Positions 27,098 to 35,300 of a stretch of DNA of 64,000 nucleotides are shown here, in pieces. The first letter of the stretch is position 1, and every line of letters begins with the position of its first letter. Where the stretch lies: IMG/VR virus record IMGVR_UViG_3300007508_000607, positions 1 through 64,000 of that record. One strand, 5' to 3'. Below the pieces are notes generated by a model. It had not been told where the DNA came from. It did not search any database and worked only from the letters and a program-made list of their open reading frames with translations. This DNA is from a virus. A program made the translations under genes and the position numbers.

Positions 27098-29832
27098 TAT
27101 AAATAACCTGGTTTTACTATTATTACTCGTACAGACCTACCGCGCATTTTTCTTGACTGTACTGTTTTATTATATATCATTCCATTCTCATAAAGCTCAT
27201 GTATTATAGCTTTCTTTGTGTGAGTTAAACTTTCATTTGAAGCTCTTAAAAATGACTGTATTTCTTTAAAAGCTAAGTTAACTACTAAGTACCCTACAGG
27301 TTCCTTAGTCTCTTTGTGCGATCCCCAGTACCCGATTATAGGTGTATGGTTATTTTCTTCGACATCCTCCATATAATTTGGTAACATCCTTACCTTGTTG
27401 CTGGACATTAATTCCTGTAAACCTTTTAAAAATCTATCAGATGCCAACTCTTCTGCAGCTTCCGATGCTACGTCCATGATTTGTACATCAAGAATACGCA
27501 TAAAAGTTTCTTGCGCTTCTATTGCCTTTTTCTTACTCCAAAGAAAGTCCGATATAAATTTAAAACTTGTTGCTAACAATGAAACATTTCTAGCTATTCT
27601 AATATCGTTTGACTGCCCGCCTACTTTCTTATAAAAATGATCCATATTATCTTGCATTACTTTATTTAATAGTACAGGTGCTACATTAAATAAATGGTGC
27701 ATATATCTAGCCGTAAATCCTGGGTAGAATTTTTTCATCTCTTGGATTCTTTTACCACGAACCATGTCTTTATACTTTGTGTTACACGTAACTGGTATTA
27801 ACCTTGCAAGATTTGAAGCTTCACCGGACGGTGTATCCTCACCAGTGGATGCTAGCCACCCTTTGACAACGAATGTTTTTGCTAGTTCCATATTAGCATT
27901 CATCCTTGACCTAGCTGTGTTATCTGCGTAGTTTTGCATAAGGGTTAAGGCACCATCAAAAGCTCCCGGCTTATTGAACATTCTCTTTTTAAAGTCATCA
28001 ATCATAAATAAAGAATCTTTCATAAAATACCCTATCCTCCCCAAGGAATTAGCTGTGGAACTCCAAGTCGGTACAGAGTCAAACTCACCGTAAAAGTTTT
28101 GGAATGCTTGCATTGTATATGACTTTCCTGTTCCTGATTCCCCTCTAACAAAGTAAGTAAACTTTGTTCTATCTCCTTCTAAAAACGGGAATAAGATTGG
28201 TAAGAATGTAAAGGATAAAGCACCATAGGTGACTTCTTCATTTACAACTTTTATTAAATCCTCTTGTATATGTTTTTTTAATGCGATAAAAGTTTCATCG
28301 TCTATTTTTTGTAGATCTAAACACTCCGCAAATTCTTCCCCTTCTAAGCTAACCAACGTGTCGTCATTACTTCTTATACCGTCTTTATCTACAATAACTG
28401 ACGGACTCATATACTTGTACGGATACTTATCGCTGCCCTTTAAATCATTAAATCCAAACTGCTTTAGTATGAATACAGGCTCTGCATCTGCATACTTTTG
28501 AATAGCAGTTTTAATAGATTGTATATTATCTATTAATAGTTTATTTGGCCCTAAAGCCTTATAGATGAAAGCTTTTAATTTCTCGTCATTAGAAAAGTCA
28601 TCCGAAGAAATTTCGAAGTCTATATCATCCTTCTTCTTCTTTATAACCCCCTCAAATAATCTTTTGTCATACTCAGGCATGCCTGTACTAATTGTAGTAT
28701 CTTTAGTTATATCCATTGTAAAACTTGAAAGTTTTTTTATTTTTGTATCTTCCTTACCTGGAAGTCTTTCGTAATATGAGTTCCCTCTCTGAAAAAGAAA
28801 ATCTGATTTATCTAAAGCATTTATATCAACTTCTTTTTCTTGGGTGGACCAGTGGTAGAAAGCTATAGGACTTTTTGCTCTTCCAATAGCCGAGCATTTT
28901 TGAGAACAGATGCTACCATACTTTCCGTCTTGAAGCTTTTCACACGTTATAGGAAGGTAACCTTCTCCCTCTTCACGCATCTTTGTCTTCATAACTCCTA
29001 TATTCTTTTTTGTCAACTCCGAATCATAGTTCTTCATTCTGCTAAAGAAGTTTTGTGTGGCGTATCTTTCAGCCTCCTTCCCCATATTAGTAAACATGTA
29101 CCCAACTATTTCGTTAAAAAAGTTAGGGGACTCTTCTTGCTCTAAACACGTATCCCACATATTTTGCAAAGCTTCGCATTTTTTTAGAGGTTCCGTATAA
29201 GGGGCTGACTCATTAGAAAATGACATAGTATCAGCGTAGTCAATAGTACTTACTGATAAATTATCTATAAATTCACTAAAGACTTTAGACTTATGATGAT
29301 ACCCGTTCGGCCCTTTTACGAGATTTCCAAAAGATCCTTTATTTACTTGAGTTTGTTTAGGGAATATCTCCCACTCAATCCCGTTTGCGGTAGGGCGCAT
29401 ATTTGAAAATATACTTTCAAAACCACTCTTTATGATACTAGACGGAACCGGATTTTCAAAGAAAACCCATACATGGTAACCTTTATTTCCTGAAAACTCA
29501 ATATAAGATGGTATCCCCTTATTGCTAAGAAGTTTTTTTGAAATCTCTGCCTGTTCTAATAACTTATCCTTCCAGTCTTCGATATTAAAACTTTCACTAC
29601 TCCACACTGATTTAGTTAGGTCTATGTCTAAGCAAGCCCATTTAATGGTATTCTCTTCCGGCTTCACTTGGTACAATCCTATTGTCTGTCGTCCAGTCAA
29701 ATGTGCTTCTATTATATCTTCATCAATAGGCTCTTTTACTGGAATATAAGAACCTTTTGTCTGCTGTATAGCATAGACATCGTCCCTGTGGACGAAAAGT
29801 TTTTTAAATATATCTGTACTAATTTTTCCCAT
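27097..29832 (-). CDS. AEP-type primase fused to a superfamily 3-like helicase
   Basis: The protein has 911 residues. Residues 30-215 are an archaeo-eukaryotic primase domain of the LigD/TOTE type: TIGLYQVKPEENT, WACLDIDL (metal-binding DxD), and SGNKGYHVWVFF. A Cys-containing segment lies at about 295-315 (CEKL, CSQKC), which is a possible zinc site. The C-terminal half is an ATPase: GESGTGKSYTM (Walker A) and LFMIDDF (Walker B). It should synthesise primers and unwind the fork. It has at least eleven TGG and no TGA Trp codons. It overlaps the endonuclease gene upstream and the MBL gene downstream. Confidence 0.88.
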   Translation of the reverse strand: MGKISTDIFKKLFVHRDDVYAIQQTKGSYIPVKEPIDEDIIEAHLTGRQTIGLYQVKPEENTIKWACLDIDLTKSVWSSESFNIEDWKDKLLEQAEISKKLLSNKGIPSYIEFSGNKGYHVWVFFENPVPSSIIKSGFESIFSNMRPTANGIEWEIFPKQTQVNKGSFGNLVKGPNGYHHKSKVFSEFIDNLSVSTIDYADTMSFSNESAPYTEPLKKCEALQNMWDTCLEQEESPNFFNEIVGYMFTNMGKEAERYATQNFFSRMKNYDSELTKKNIGVMKTKMREEGEGYLPITCEKLQDGKYGSICSQKCSAIGRAKSPIAFYHWSTQEKEVDINALDKSDFLFQRGNSYYERLPGKEDTKIKKLSSFTMDITKDTTISTGMPEYDKRLFEGVIKKKKDDIDFEISSDDFSNDEKLKAFIYKALGPNKLLIDNIQSIKTAIQKYADAEPVFILKQFGFNDLKGSDKYPYKYMSPSVIVDKDGIRSNDDTLVSLEGEEFAECLDLQKIDDETFIALKKHIQEDLIKVVNEEVTYGALSFTFLPILFPFLEGDRTKFTYFVRGESGTGKSYTMQAFQNFYGEFDSVPTWSSTANSLGRIGYFMKDSLFMIDDFKKRMFNKPGAFDGALTLMQNYADNTARSRMNANMELAKTFVVKGWLASTGEDTPSGEASNLARLIPVTCNTKYKDMVRGKRIQEMKKFYPGFTARYMHHLFNVAPVLLNKVMQDNMDHFYKKVGGQSNDIRIARNVSLLATSFKFISDFLWSKKKAIEAQETFMRILDVQIMDVASEAAEELASDRFLKGLQELMSSNKVRMLPNYMEDVEENNHTPIIGYWGSHKETKEPVGYLVVNLAFKEIQSFLRASNESLTHTKKAIIHELYENGMIYNKTVQSRKMRGRSVRVIIVKPGYL

Positions 29833-30187
29833 GTATTCTCACTTCGTCCCAAAAGACTTGGTTGTTTTCGATTAATTGTTTTATATGTTTTTGCTTTTTT
29901 GATAACCTAGACTTACCAGATTTTACCTCAATAAAAGTAATCTGATTATCTCCATAATGTATATAGTCTATTGGCTGCCCTAAGAATTTTACTTGCTTTG
30001 GGTCATAAGGAAAGTTATCTAAGAAGGGGGCTAGCTGTTCTGCTATATGGCCCGTAACTACTTCACTGCTTTTCTTCTGTGATAAAATCTTAGAGTATTT
30101 AGCCTTTAGACTTCTTACAGTCTTTATAGTATAGTATGTATTTAAACTTAGAGCTATAATTGAAATTATTAAAAAAGCAATTAACAT
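29819..30187 (-). CDS. Membrane-anchored Endonuc_Holl-type nuclease
   Basis: The protein has 122 residues. A single hydrophobic N-terminal helix (about residues 1-20) would anchor it in the membrane. Residues 50-122 match the PF10107 family: FPYDPKQVKFLGQPIDYI, then TFIEVKSGKSRLSKKQKHIK with the nuclease ExK. The family is described as Holliday-junction-resolvase-related, and its biochemistry is poorly known. It overlaps the primase by 14 bases. Together with RecU it gives the phage two junction-type nucleases. Confidence 0.8.
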   Translation of the reverse strand: MLIAFLIISIIALSLNTYYTIKTVRSLKAKYSKILSQKKSSEVVTGHIAEQLAPFLDNFPYDPKQVKFLGQPIDYIHYGDNQITFIEVKSGKSRLSKKQKHIKQLIENNQVFWDEVRIHGKN

Positions 30188-30190
30188 TTT

Positions 30191-31669
30191 TTATTTTGAT
30201 TTTTCTGTATTGTCACATAAGAAGTTACAGAAAACTCCGCACCTTAGCCTACCGTCTGGAAAAATATCAGCACTCCCTTTTTGCTTCTCAGACCAGGTAT
30301 GAAAAAGATGAGGCTTATCTAGTGGGCATCTTATATGATTTATTTTATAAACTGCACGTCTCAAGTTCTGTGGCTTGTTTTGTAATTTACCTATAACAAG
30401 TTTTTGCTCAAGATACTCTCTGACTTTAGTTACAGATCCCTCTACGTTATCAGTAGTCTTTTTTATTATGGACTCAATTTGTGAGTTTGATAACTTAATT
30501 TTTATTTTATCTGGAGAAGACTTAGACAACAGTTTATTAACCTTTTCTCTTAGAATGTCCACAGGTTTCATTGATATATCTGGACGTCCGCATCCCATCC
30601 TATCCGCCACACGTAAATCAAGTAAATTGTGTATATTATTCTCTCCGACTTTAGCAATCAACTTCTTTACTGATGCTTCTGATTTTCTAAAAGATGCATC
30701 AAATAGATGATTCCTTATTAGAAGAGTGACTGTCTCTATAATAGAACTAGGATACCCCCACTGTGTTAGTATTTTCTCAGCTACGAAAGCTCCAACATTT
30801 TCGTGGTTATAAAAATGCATCCCAGTATTAGTATACACCTCAGTAGCAGGCTTACCTATATCATGCAACAGTGCGGATGTTCTTAGTAGTAGGGTATTTG
30901 AATGGTTCAATGGCACAGAGTCAAGCGCATACATAATATGCTGGTATAAGTCTAAGTTCTTTCTTTTATTACTTTGCTCTATACCTACACAAGACTTTAA
31001 TTCAGTAAACAGCTCTTCGTCTAGTTTAGATTTGACCATCAGTGCAAAAAATCTGCTTGGCGTTTCGCACCTAGTAAGAACCTTTTTAAACTCGTTAAAT
31101 ATTTGTTTAGAAGGTGCTCCAGCTATCTTTAACTTATTATCTTGCACAGCCTTTAACGATGTGTCATCTATTTTCCAAGATTTTCCTAATATGCTACATA
31201 GAGATATAGCTCTCAGTAATCTAACCTTAGATTCAAGTATTCTCTGGTAAGGGTCACCGACAAACTTTATAGTCTTATTATTCAAATCTTTAATCCCGTC
31301 GTAAAAATCAAACCACTCATCTTTTAAAGGGTTGAAATAAAGGGCATTCACTGTAAAGTCTTTAGATGCCGCATCATCCTCCAAATTATCTGTAAAAGAA
31401 TAATTGTAGTAAGTATTTTGTAACTTAACTTTTTTTAACGGGTACAAACAATACTCTCTATCTTTGTACTTTATAGTTACAGATGTATCATACTGGTTTA
31501 TTCTTAGTATCTTCGGGGTTAGTGCAGCACGGAGTTCTTTTAAGTTAGCTCTTATAGCAACATCAAATCCGCTTGGCTCCACACCTAGATATATGTCTCT
31601 GGCGGTTCCGCCGCAAAGCCAAGCATCGAACCCGTAAGAATTGAGCATCTTTATAATTTGAGTTCCCAT
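30191..31669 (-). CDS. tRNA nucleotidyltransferase/poly(A) polymerase-like protein with HD domain
   Basis: The protein has 492 residues. Residues 1-200 are a class II nucleotidyltransferase: WLCGGTARDIYLG, SKDFTVNALYFNP, and RILESKVRLLRAI. Residues 260-380 are an HD domain (RTSALLHDIGKP, NHENVGAFVAEK). The C-terminal end has Cys/His residues (CGVFCNFLCDN). The metal-binding DxD pair is altered: the site expected to read D-x-D reads G-F-D, and the usual ED before LR is ES. It may repair host or phage tRNA 3' ends, or it may have drifted. It overlaps the upstream gene as TAATG. Confidence 0.82.
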   Translation of the reverse strand: MGTQIIKMLNSYGFDAWLCGGTARDIYLGVEPSGFDVAIRANLKELRAALTPKILRINQYDTSVTIKYKDREYCLYPLKKVKLQNTYYNYSFTDNLEDDAASKDFTVNALYFNPLKDEWFDFYDGIKDLNNKTIKFVGDPYQRILESKVRLLRAISLCSILGKSWKIDDTSLKAVQDNKLKIAGAPSKQIFNEFKKVLTRCETPSRFFALMVKSKLDEELFTELKSCVGIEQSNKRKNLDLYQHIMYALDSVPLNHSNTLLLRTSALLHDIGKPATEVYTNTGMHFYNHENVGAFVAEKILTQWGYPSSIIETVTLLIRNHLFDASFRKSEASVKKLIAKVGENNIHNLLDLRVADRMGCGRPDISMKPVDILREKVNKLLSKSSPDKIKIKLSNSQIESIIKKTTDNVEGSVTKVREYLEQKLVIGKLQNKPQNLRRAVYKINHIRCPLDKPHLFHTWSEKQKGSADIFPDGRLRCGVFCNFLCDNTEKSK

Positions 31670-32031
31670 TAGTCTTCTCTCACCATCCCGTCTACACCAA
31701 ATTCTACTTCACACCAATCAGACACCATACTTATGTTATAAGCTCTTGACCTTATAACATGGTTTTCACAAACAGTAGTAGCGTGACATTTAGGCCACTC
31801 TTCTTTTATTTGGTTACGTATAGATTCATCATAGCACTCTTTTCTACTCTTGTTTATTTTTTTTAATTTCATTTTAGTTACTCCGCAATTCCCATGTTTT
31901 TTTATTCTTGTGAATGACATAAAATATTTACAGTTACCGCACGTCTTCACAATCCTAAAATTGGGTCTGTTTTTTAAATCGTCGTTATTTTGAGGTGTCC
32001 CTAAATCACTGAAGTCATATTTATTACTCAT
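31669..32031 (-). CDS. Cys-rich metal-binding protein, unknown
   Basis: The protein has 120 residues with eight Cys, including CGNCKYF and HGNCGV, which suggest a zinc ribbon. The middle is basic. The ATG at 32031 is chosen because it lies 4 bases after the deformylase stop; an upstream in-frame Met would overlap that gene. It overlaps the next gene's start. No family recognised. Confidence 0.6.
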   Translation of the reverse strand: MSNKYDFSDLGTPQNNDDLKNRPNFRIVKTCGNCKYFMSFTRIKKHGNCGVTKMKLKKINKSRKECYDESIRNQIKEEWPKCHATTVCENHVIRSRAYNISMVSDWCEVEFGVDGMVRED

Positions 32032-32035
32032 AATA

Positions 32036-32557
32036 TTATATAGTCTTTCCTTGTAAATGATCATACTCATGTTGAATAATAGTAGGTAGGTAGGTAAGGT
32101 TTCCGTACATCTTCATACTACGCCGCTGCTCTGCATCTTCTAGAGTATAGTATGATATTTCAACGTTTTTTCTTCTAATAACCTTTTTAGGTTTTTGACC
32201 AGGGTAGCTGAGACAGCCCTCTTCTGACTTGTACTTTTTACCCGTCCCATTCACAGTCGGGTTAATAAATTCCTTCCACTTCCAGCCGTTTCCGGTGTCA
32301 TCGAGTACTCTAACTACAAACACTGATAAAGGTGGGGACTTCTTATCCCAAATTTGATTAGATGCCAGACCCAAACATTTGTCAGATACAGACTCTGCGG
32401 TATCCTTCAAATCATTTACGATATCAATCGTGTCTTGGTCCCATACTTTAGAGTCATTGCCAGTAACTGGCATCACCAAACTTCCGTTTGTAGTTTTACA
32501 GTCTGTACTTTGTTGTTTTAATTTTAAATTATCAAATGTATTTATCTTTTTAATCAT
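32036..32557 (-). CDS. def: Peptide deformylase
   Basis: This 173-residue protein has all three family motifs: GLASNQI (motif 1, normally GLAAxQ), EGCLSYPG (motif 2 with the zinc Cys) and QHEYDHLQGK (motif 3 HExxH). It removes the formyl group from new N-terminal Met. Phage deformylases are known, mainly from marine phages, and may help fold phage-specific proteins during takeover. It overlaps the upstream 65-residue gene by 8 bases. Confidence 0.92.
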   Translation of the reverse strand: MIKKINTFDNLKLKQQSTDCKTTNGSLVMPVTGNDSKVWDQDTIDIVNDLKDTAESVSDKCLGLASNQIWDKKSPPLSVFVVRVLDDTGNGWKWKEFINPTVNGTGKKYKSEEGCLSYPGQKPKKVIRRKNVEISYYTLEDAEQRRSMKMYGNLTYLPTIIQHEYDHLQGKTI

Positions 32558-32747
32558 CAGAACTAAACTCCCTCATAACTTCGGAGTTATAGTTTGTAAT
32601 TTCAGATAACATACTTTGTGATTTAGGTAGAACCTCTATTGTACCTGATATAGACACATAGTATTGCCTGTCTCCTATCTTTTCTAACTTATTTTTTACT
32701 TCTGTATTTTTGCTGTCATCATGCGACAAAGATTTTATTTCTTTCAT
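32550..32747 (-). CDS. Small unknown protein between helicase and deformylase
   Basis: This 65-residue protein is charged and has one central predicted strand pair (QYYVSISGTIEVLP). It starts 15 bases after the helicase stop and overlaps the deformylase start, so it is translated in the same operon. No family recognised. Confidence 0.55.
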   Translation of the reverse strand: MKEIKSLSHDDSKNTEVKNKLEKIGDRQYYVSISGTIEVLPKSQSMLSEITNYNSEVMREFSSDD

Positions 32748-32762
32748 GTTTAGTTTCCTTTG

Positions 32763-34145
32763 TTATAACTTCTTAAAAATTTTATTTCTATGGTATCCCT
32801 GATACTTTAATATATCAATTTTTTGATCAATAAAGTCAATTATTTTTGCTTTTTTCTTTCCTTTAGACATCCTCATCAGTCTTCCGGCAGCTTGTCTAAG
32901 TTTGACTTCCGACTTTATAGGTGCACAAAGATATAATATTTCCAGTTGTGGAATATCTATTCCAGTCGAGAACAAACCATAAGTAGAGACAACAATTTTT
33001 TTCTCTCCAGCGTACAGTTCACCCATCACTTCTCCTCTCTTTTTCTTAGTCATTTTTGATGTTAACATCACGCTCTTATCCCCTAATGCGTGATTCAGGT
33101 ATTCTACTTGTGATATTCTAGTACAAAGTAGAATACTGTACTTATCTTTATTTTCGTCACTTATTACGTAGTCTAAGATGAAGTCGTTTCTATCATCATC
33201 CTGCGATAGATCAGTAATCATCTCTTGATACTCCTGTGTAGAAAACATTTGAAATTCATACTGAGTTTTTACCTGCTCTACCTCAGGTGTAATTAAGAAA
33301 TTCTCTAGAGCAGACTTAGGTACTTTATGTATTATAGGTCCGGCTGCAAAGTGTATCACTTTAGTTAGGCCGTCGTCCCTTCTAGGTGTCGCTGTAAAAC
33401 CGAATTTATACTTTGCACTAATATTATTCATGGTTCTAAACCAAGTTTCAGCGCCAACGATGTGAATTTCATCTCCAATAACTTGTCCAAATCTTTCGTT
33501 TACTATTTCAAATTTATCTTTTTTTAACTTAGACATAGTTTGGTGTAACCCTATAGTTATAGGTTTTACTTCGAACCTACCATCACCTATAAATCCTATA
33601 TCATCTTCATTCAGATTAGAAAATTTTACAAACGATTTTATAGTTTGATTCGCTAACTCAAGCGTATGCACGAGAATCAATGTAGGTTCCTTTCTTCTCA
33701 AGGTTAAATTAACAAAACATATTGTTTTACCTGACCCAGTCATCGCTTCTACTATTCCTATACTCTTACTCATACAGGATGTCACTATATCTTCCTGGTA
33801 CCCCCTTAACTTGCCTTTAAACTTAAAGTTAGAAAAGTAGTCCGTTTTAGGGTTACTTAGTCTCTTGTCATGAATATCAGATCCATCTACTTTTATCTCG
33901 TGCGAGCGGGCTATTTTAAGAATTTCTCCTAAAGCTCCTACGGGCGCTATTAATAAGTTATCGTTATCATTACCTGTTTCATAGTACTTTAGTGATGAGG
34001 GAATCCCCCAGTTTTGTAACCCTAAGTCCAACCTCTTGTGAAAAAGAGGATTACTTATAGTTAAAAGTTTTTTTATATCGTCTTGAACCTCTTTTGGAAA
34101 TCCAAGAATAGAAACTTTGTTTTTTATTACAATTAGTATCTCCAT
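32763..34145 (-). CDS. Superfamily 2 DNA helicase (UvsW/RadD-like)
   Basis: The protein has 460 residues. LRGYQEDIVTSCM is the Q-like motif, GIVEAMTGSGKT Walker A, VIGDEIHIVGAE motif II, GFTATPRRDD motif III, VVSTYGLFSTGIDIP motif V, and LRQAAGRLMRM motif VI. It fits helicases that remodel forks or recombination intermediates. The ATG at 34145 is chosen because GGAGG sits just upstream (an unusually short 3-base spacing); a longer in-frame start exists at 34196. It is the first gene of the minus-strand replication block. Confidence 0.88.
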   Translation of the reverse strand: MEILIVIKNKVSILGFPKEVQDDIKKLLTISNPLFHKRLDLGLQNWGIPSSLKYYETGNDNDNLLIAPVGALGEILKIARSHEIKVDGSDIHDKRLSNPKTDYFSNFKFKGKLRGYQEDIVTSCMSKSIGIVEAMTGSGKTICFVNLTLRRKEPTLILVHTLELANQTIKSFVKFSNLNEDDIGFIGDGRFEVKPITIGLHQTMSKLKKDKFEIVNERFGQVIGDEIHIVGAETWFRTMNNISAKYKFGFTATPRRDDGLTKVIHFAAGPIIHKVPKSALENFLITPEVEQVKTQYEFQMFSTQEYQEMITDLSQDDDRNDFILDYVISDENKDKYSILLCTRISQVEYLNHALGDKSVMLTSKMTKKKRGEVMGELYAGEKKIVVSTYGLFSTGIDIPQLEILYLCAPIKSEVKLRQAAGRLMRMSKGKKKAKIIDFIDQKIDILKYQGYHRNKIFKKL

Positions 34146-34418
34146 AATCCTCCATTTTATTTTTATTTTAAAATAATAGTAGGAGGCATTAGACAATCAC
34201 ACCTCCCTATTTAATTTAGGCTCTTACGCCATATTTCTTATGATAGCCCTATTCAACTATCCTCATGTGTACCCTTCTTATGCGTAGTCTAAACACAATT
34301 CACCACACAGTCACAGCAAATACCTCCGTCGTGATGAGGTCCTAGGCACCTGACACTCTGCTGGTTGAGTCAGGCAAAAGTGAATTTTACGGCTCACCTT
34401 ACCATTGTTCTTATACCA
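34146..34418 (-). promoter_or_regulatory. Minus-strand promoter and long structured leader RNA
   Basis: The stretch between the divergent helicase and tail-chaperone genes has no gene. On the minus strand, TGGTATAAGAACAAT (34418-34404) matches the box at 18235-18221. The RNA from about 34402 to the helicase would be about 255 bases. It can fold into a three-way junction: a 7-bp closing stem (34386-34380 with 34303-34297) and two internal hairpins (34374-34349 and 34340-34322). A further GGAGG/CCTCC hairpin lies at 34191-34206. It matches no riboswitch class I could recall; it may be a regulatory leader or a free ncRNA. Confidence 0.5.
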
Positions 34419-34437
34419 AATTTTGAGTAAATATACA

Positions 34438-34466
34438 TTGATTTGACGGTGTACAATGTTTATATT
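34438..34466 (+). promoter_or_regulatory. Plus-strand promoter candidate for the tail operon
   Basis: TTGATT at 34438-34443, a 17-base spacer, and TATATT at 34461-34466 give a reasonable sigma-70 promoter pointing at the tail chaperone gene. The transcript would start near 34473 and carry a 50-base leader with no strong Shine-Dalgarno site before the ATG at 34523. Confidence 0.4.
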
Positions 34467-34522
34467 TTAAGTATAAAGAAGTTAATTAATAAAACATGAT
34501 AAAATAAATCAGATAAAAATAT

Positions 34523-34954
34523 ATGAATTTTTTAGAACAGGTATTTGAAAATGGCTACGCTACAAAAGAGGTAGAATTAGCTAATGGGAAGATAAAAGTT
34601 AGTTTGCAGAATTTATCTGCTAAAGACCAGTTAATAATAGAAGACAGTATGAGCGATGTTACAGGATCTTCTGCTTTTGTGCTGCATACTTACAGTCTAA
34701 TGCTGTTATCTTTTACAGTAAAGAAATATAATAAGCATTCATTTAAGTCTACAGACGAAGCAAAAGACTTTCTTGAAAATCAACCAAGTTTTGTATTAGA
34801 TAAACTTACTAAAGAGCACTCGGAATTTGAAAAGGAACTTGGTGAAGCTATAACTGGAGAGGAGATCGAAAAAACTTTTTTCGAAACAAGCTCAATGCCA
34901 AACGACTTAGAGCAAAAGTCAGGGGAATTGAGCTCGGGGAAAGAGGAAGCTTAA
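34523..34954 (+). CDS. Tail assembly chaperone, short (0-frame) form
   Basis: This 143-residue, acidic, helical protein lies directly before the tape measure gene, where phages encode tail assembly chaperones (gpG-like). It has a C-terminal acidic tail. A slippery T-run inside its last 25 codons allows a -1 shift into the next frame (see the longer product). No Trp is present. No clear ribosome binding site is seen before the ATG. Confidence 0.72.
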   Translation: MNFLEQVFENGYATKEVELANGKIKVSLQNLSAKDQLIIEDSMSDVTGSSAFVLHTYSLMLLSFTVKKYNKHSFKSTDEAKDFLENQPSFVLDKLTKEHSEFEKELGEAITGEEIEKTFFETSSMPNDLEQKSGELSSGKEEA

Positions 34955-35295
34955 AAGAACTTATTCTTTTAAGTGGCCTAGACCGCGACATGCAGGGTGA
35001 ATATCTAAAAACAGCGATAATTGCTAAAGCTGCTACCCTTGACACTGGATCTTCGGATCAAGTACAAAAATTTAATGACTTACTAAAGAGATACTATGAT
35101 AATGTATTTTTTGTAGAAGATTCACATAAACAGGATGATGAAATTACAAAAGATAACATAGACGATAAGCTGAAAGGTTTCAGAGGACTTTTTAAAGGAA
35201 AATCTTTGGGAAATGTTTCTAAGAAGGGAACGGACGTAAAGGACGAAGATTTTAGTAATATTAATATAAAAGATATGGGCAATTATACGGAATAG
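34523..35295 (+). CDS. Tail assembly chaperone, long form by -1 ribosomal frameshift (join 34523..34882, 34882..35295)
   Basis: The downstream frame is open from the slippery site through 35295 and has no good start of its own; the first ATG in it, 34990, lacks a Shine-Dalgarno site and would cut a helix (GSLKELILLSGLDRDM). A -1 shift at TTTTTTC joins the chaperone N-terminus to a 137-residue helical extension, giving the gpG/gpGT pair typical of long-tailed phages. The extension is thought in other phages to recruit the tape measure. The tape measure ATG follows 5 bases after the stop. Confidence 0.65.
34876..34882 (+). promoter_or_regulatory. Predicted -1 ribosomal slippery heptamer TTTTTTC
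   Basis: In the chaperone frame the codons are ACT TTT TTC. Slipping back one base leaves both tRNAs paired at TTT TTT, the classic X-XXY-YYZ arrangement. The -1 frame is open from here to 35295. I did not verify a stimulatory downstream structure. Confidence 0.6.
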
Positions 35296-35300
35296 TAGTT

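Noticed and set aside
34191-34206. GGAGG/CCTCC hairpin as an intrinsic terminator
   Set aside because: No T-run follows it on either strand; more likely part of the leader RNA.
34990-35295. A separate gene starting at ATG 34990
   Set aside because: No Shine-Dalgarno site, the start cuts through a helix, and the frame is continuous with the slippery site upstream; treated as the frameshift extension.
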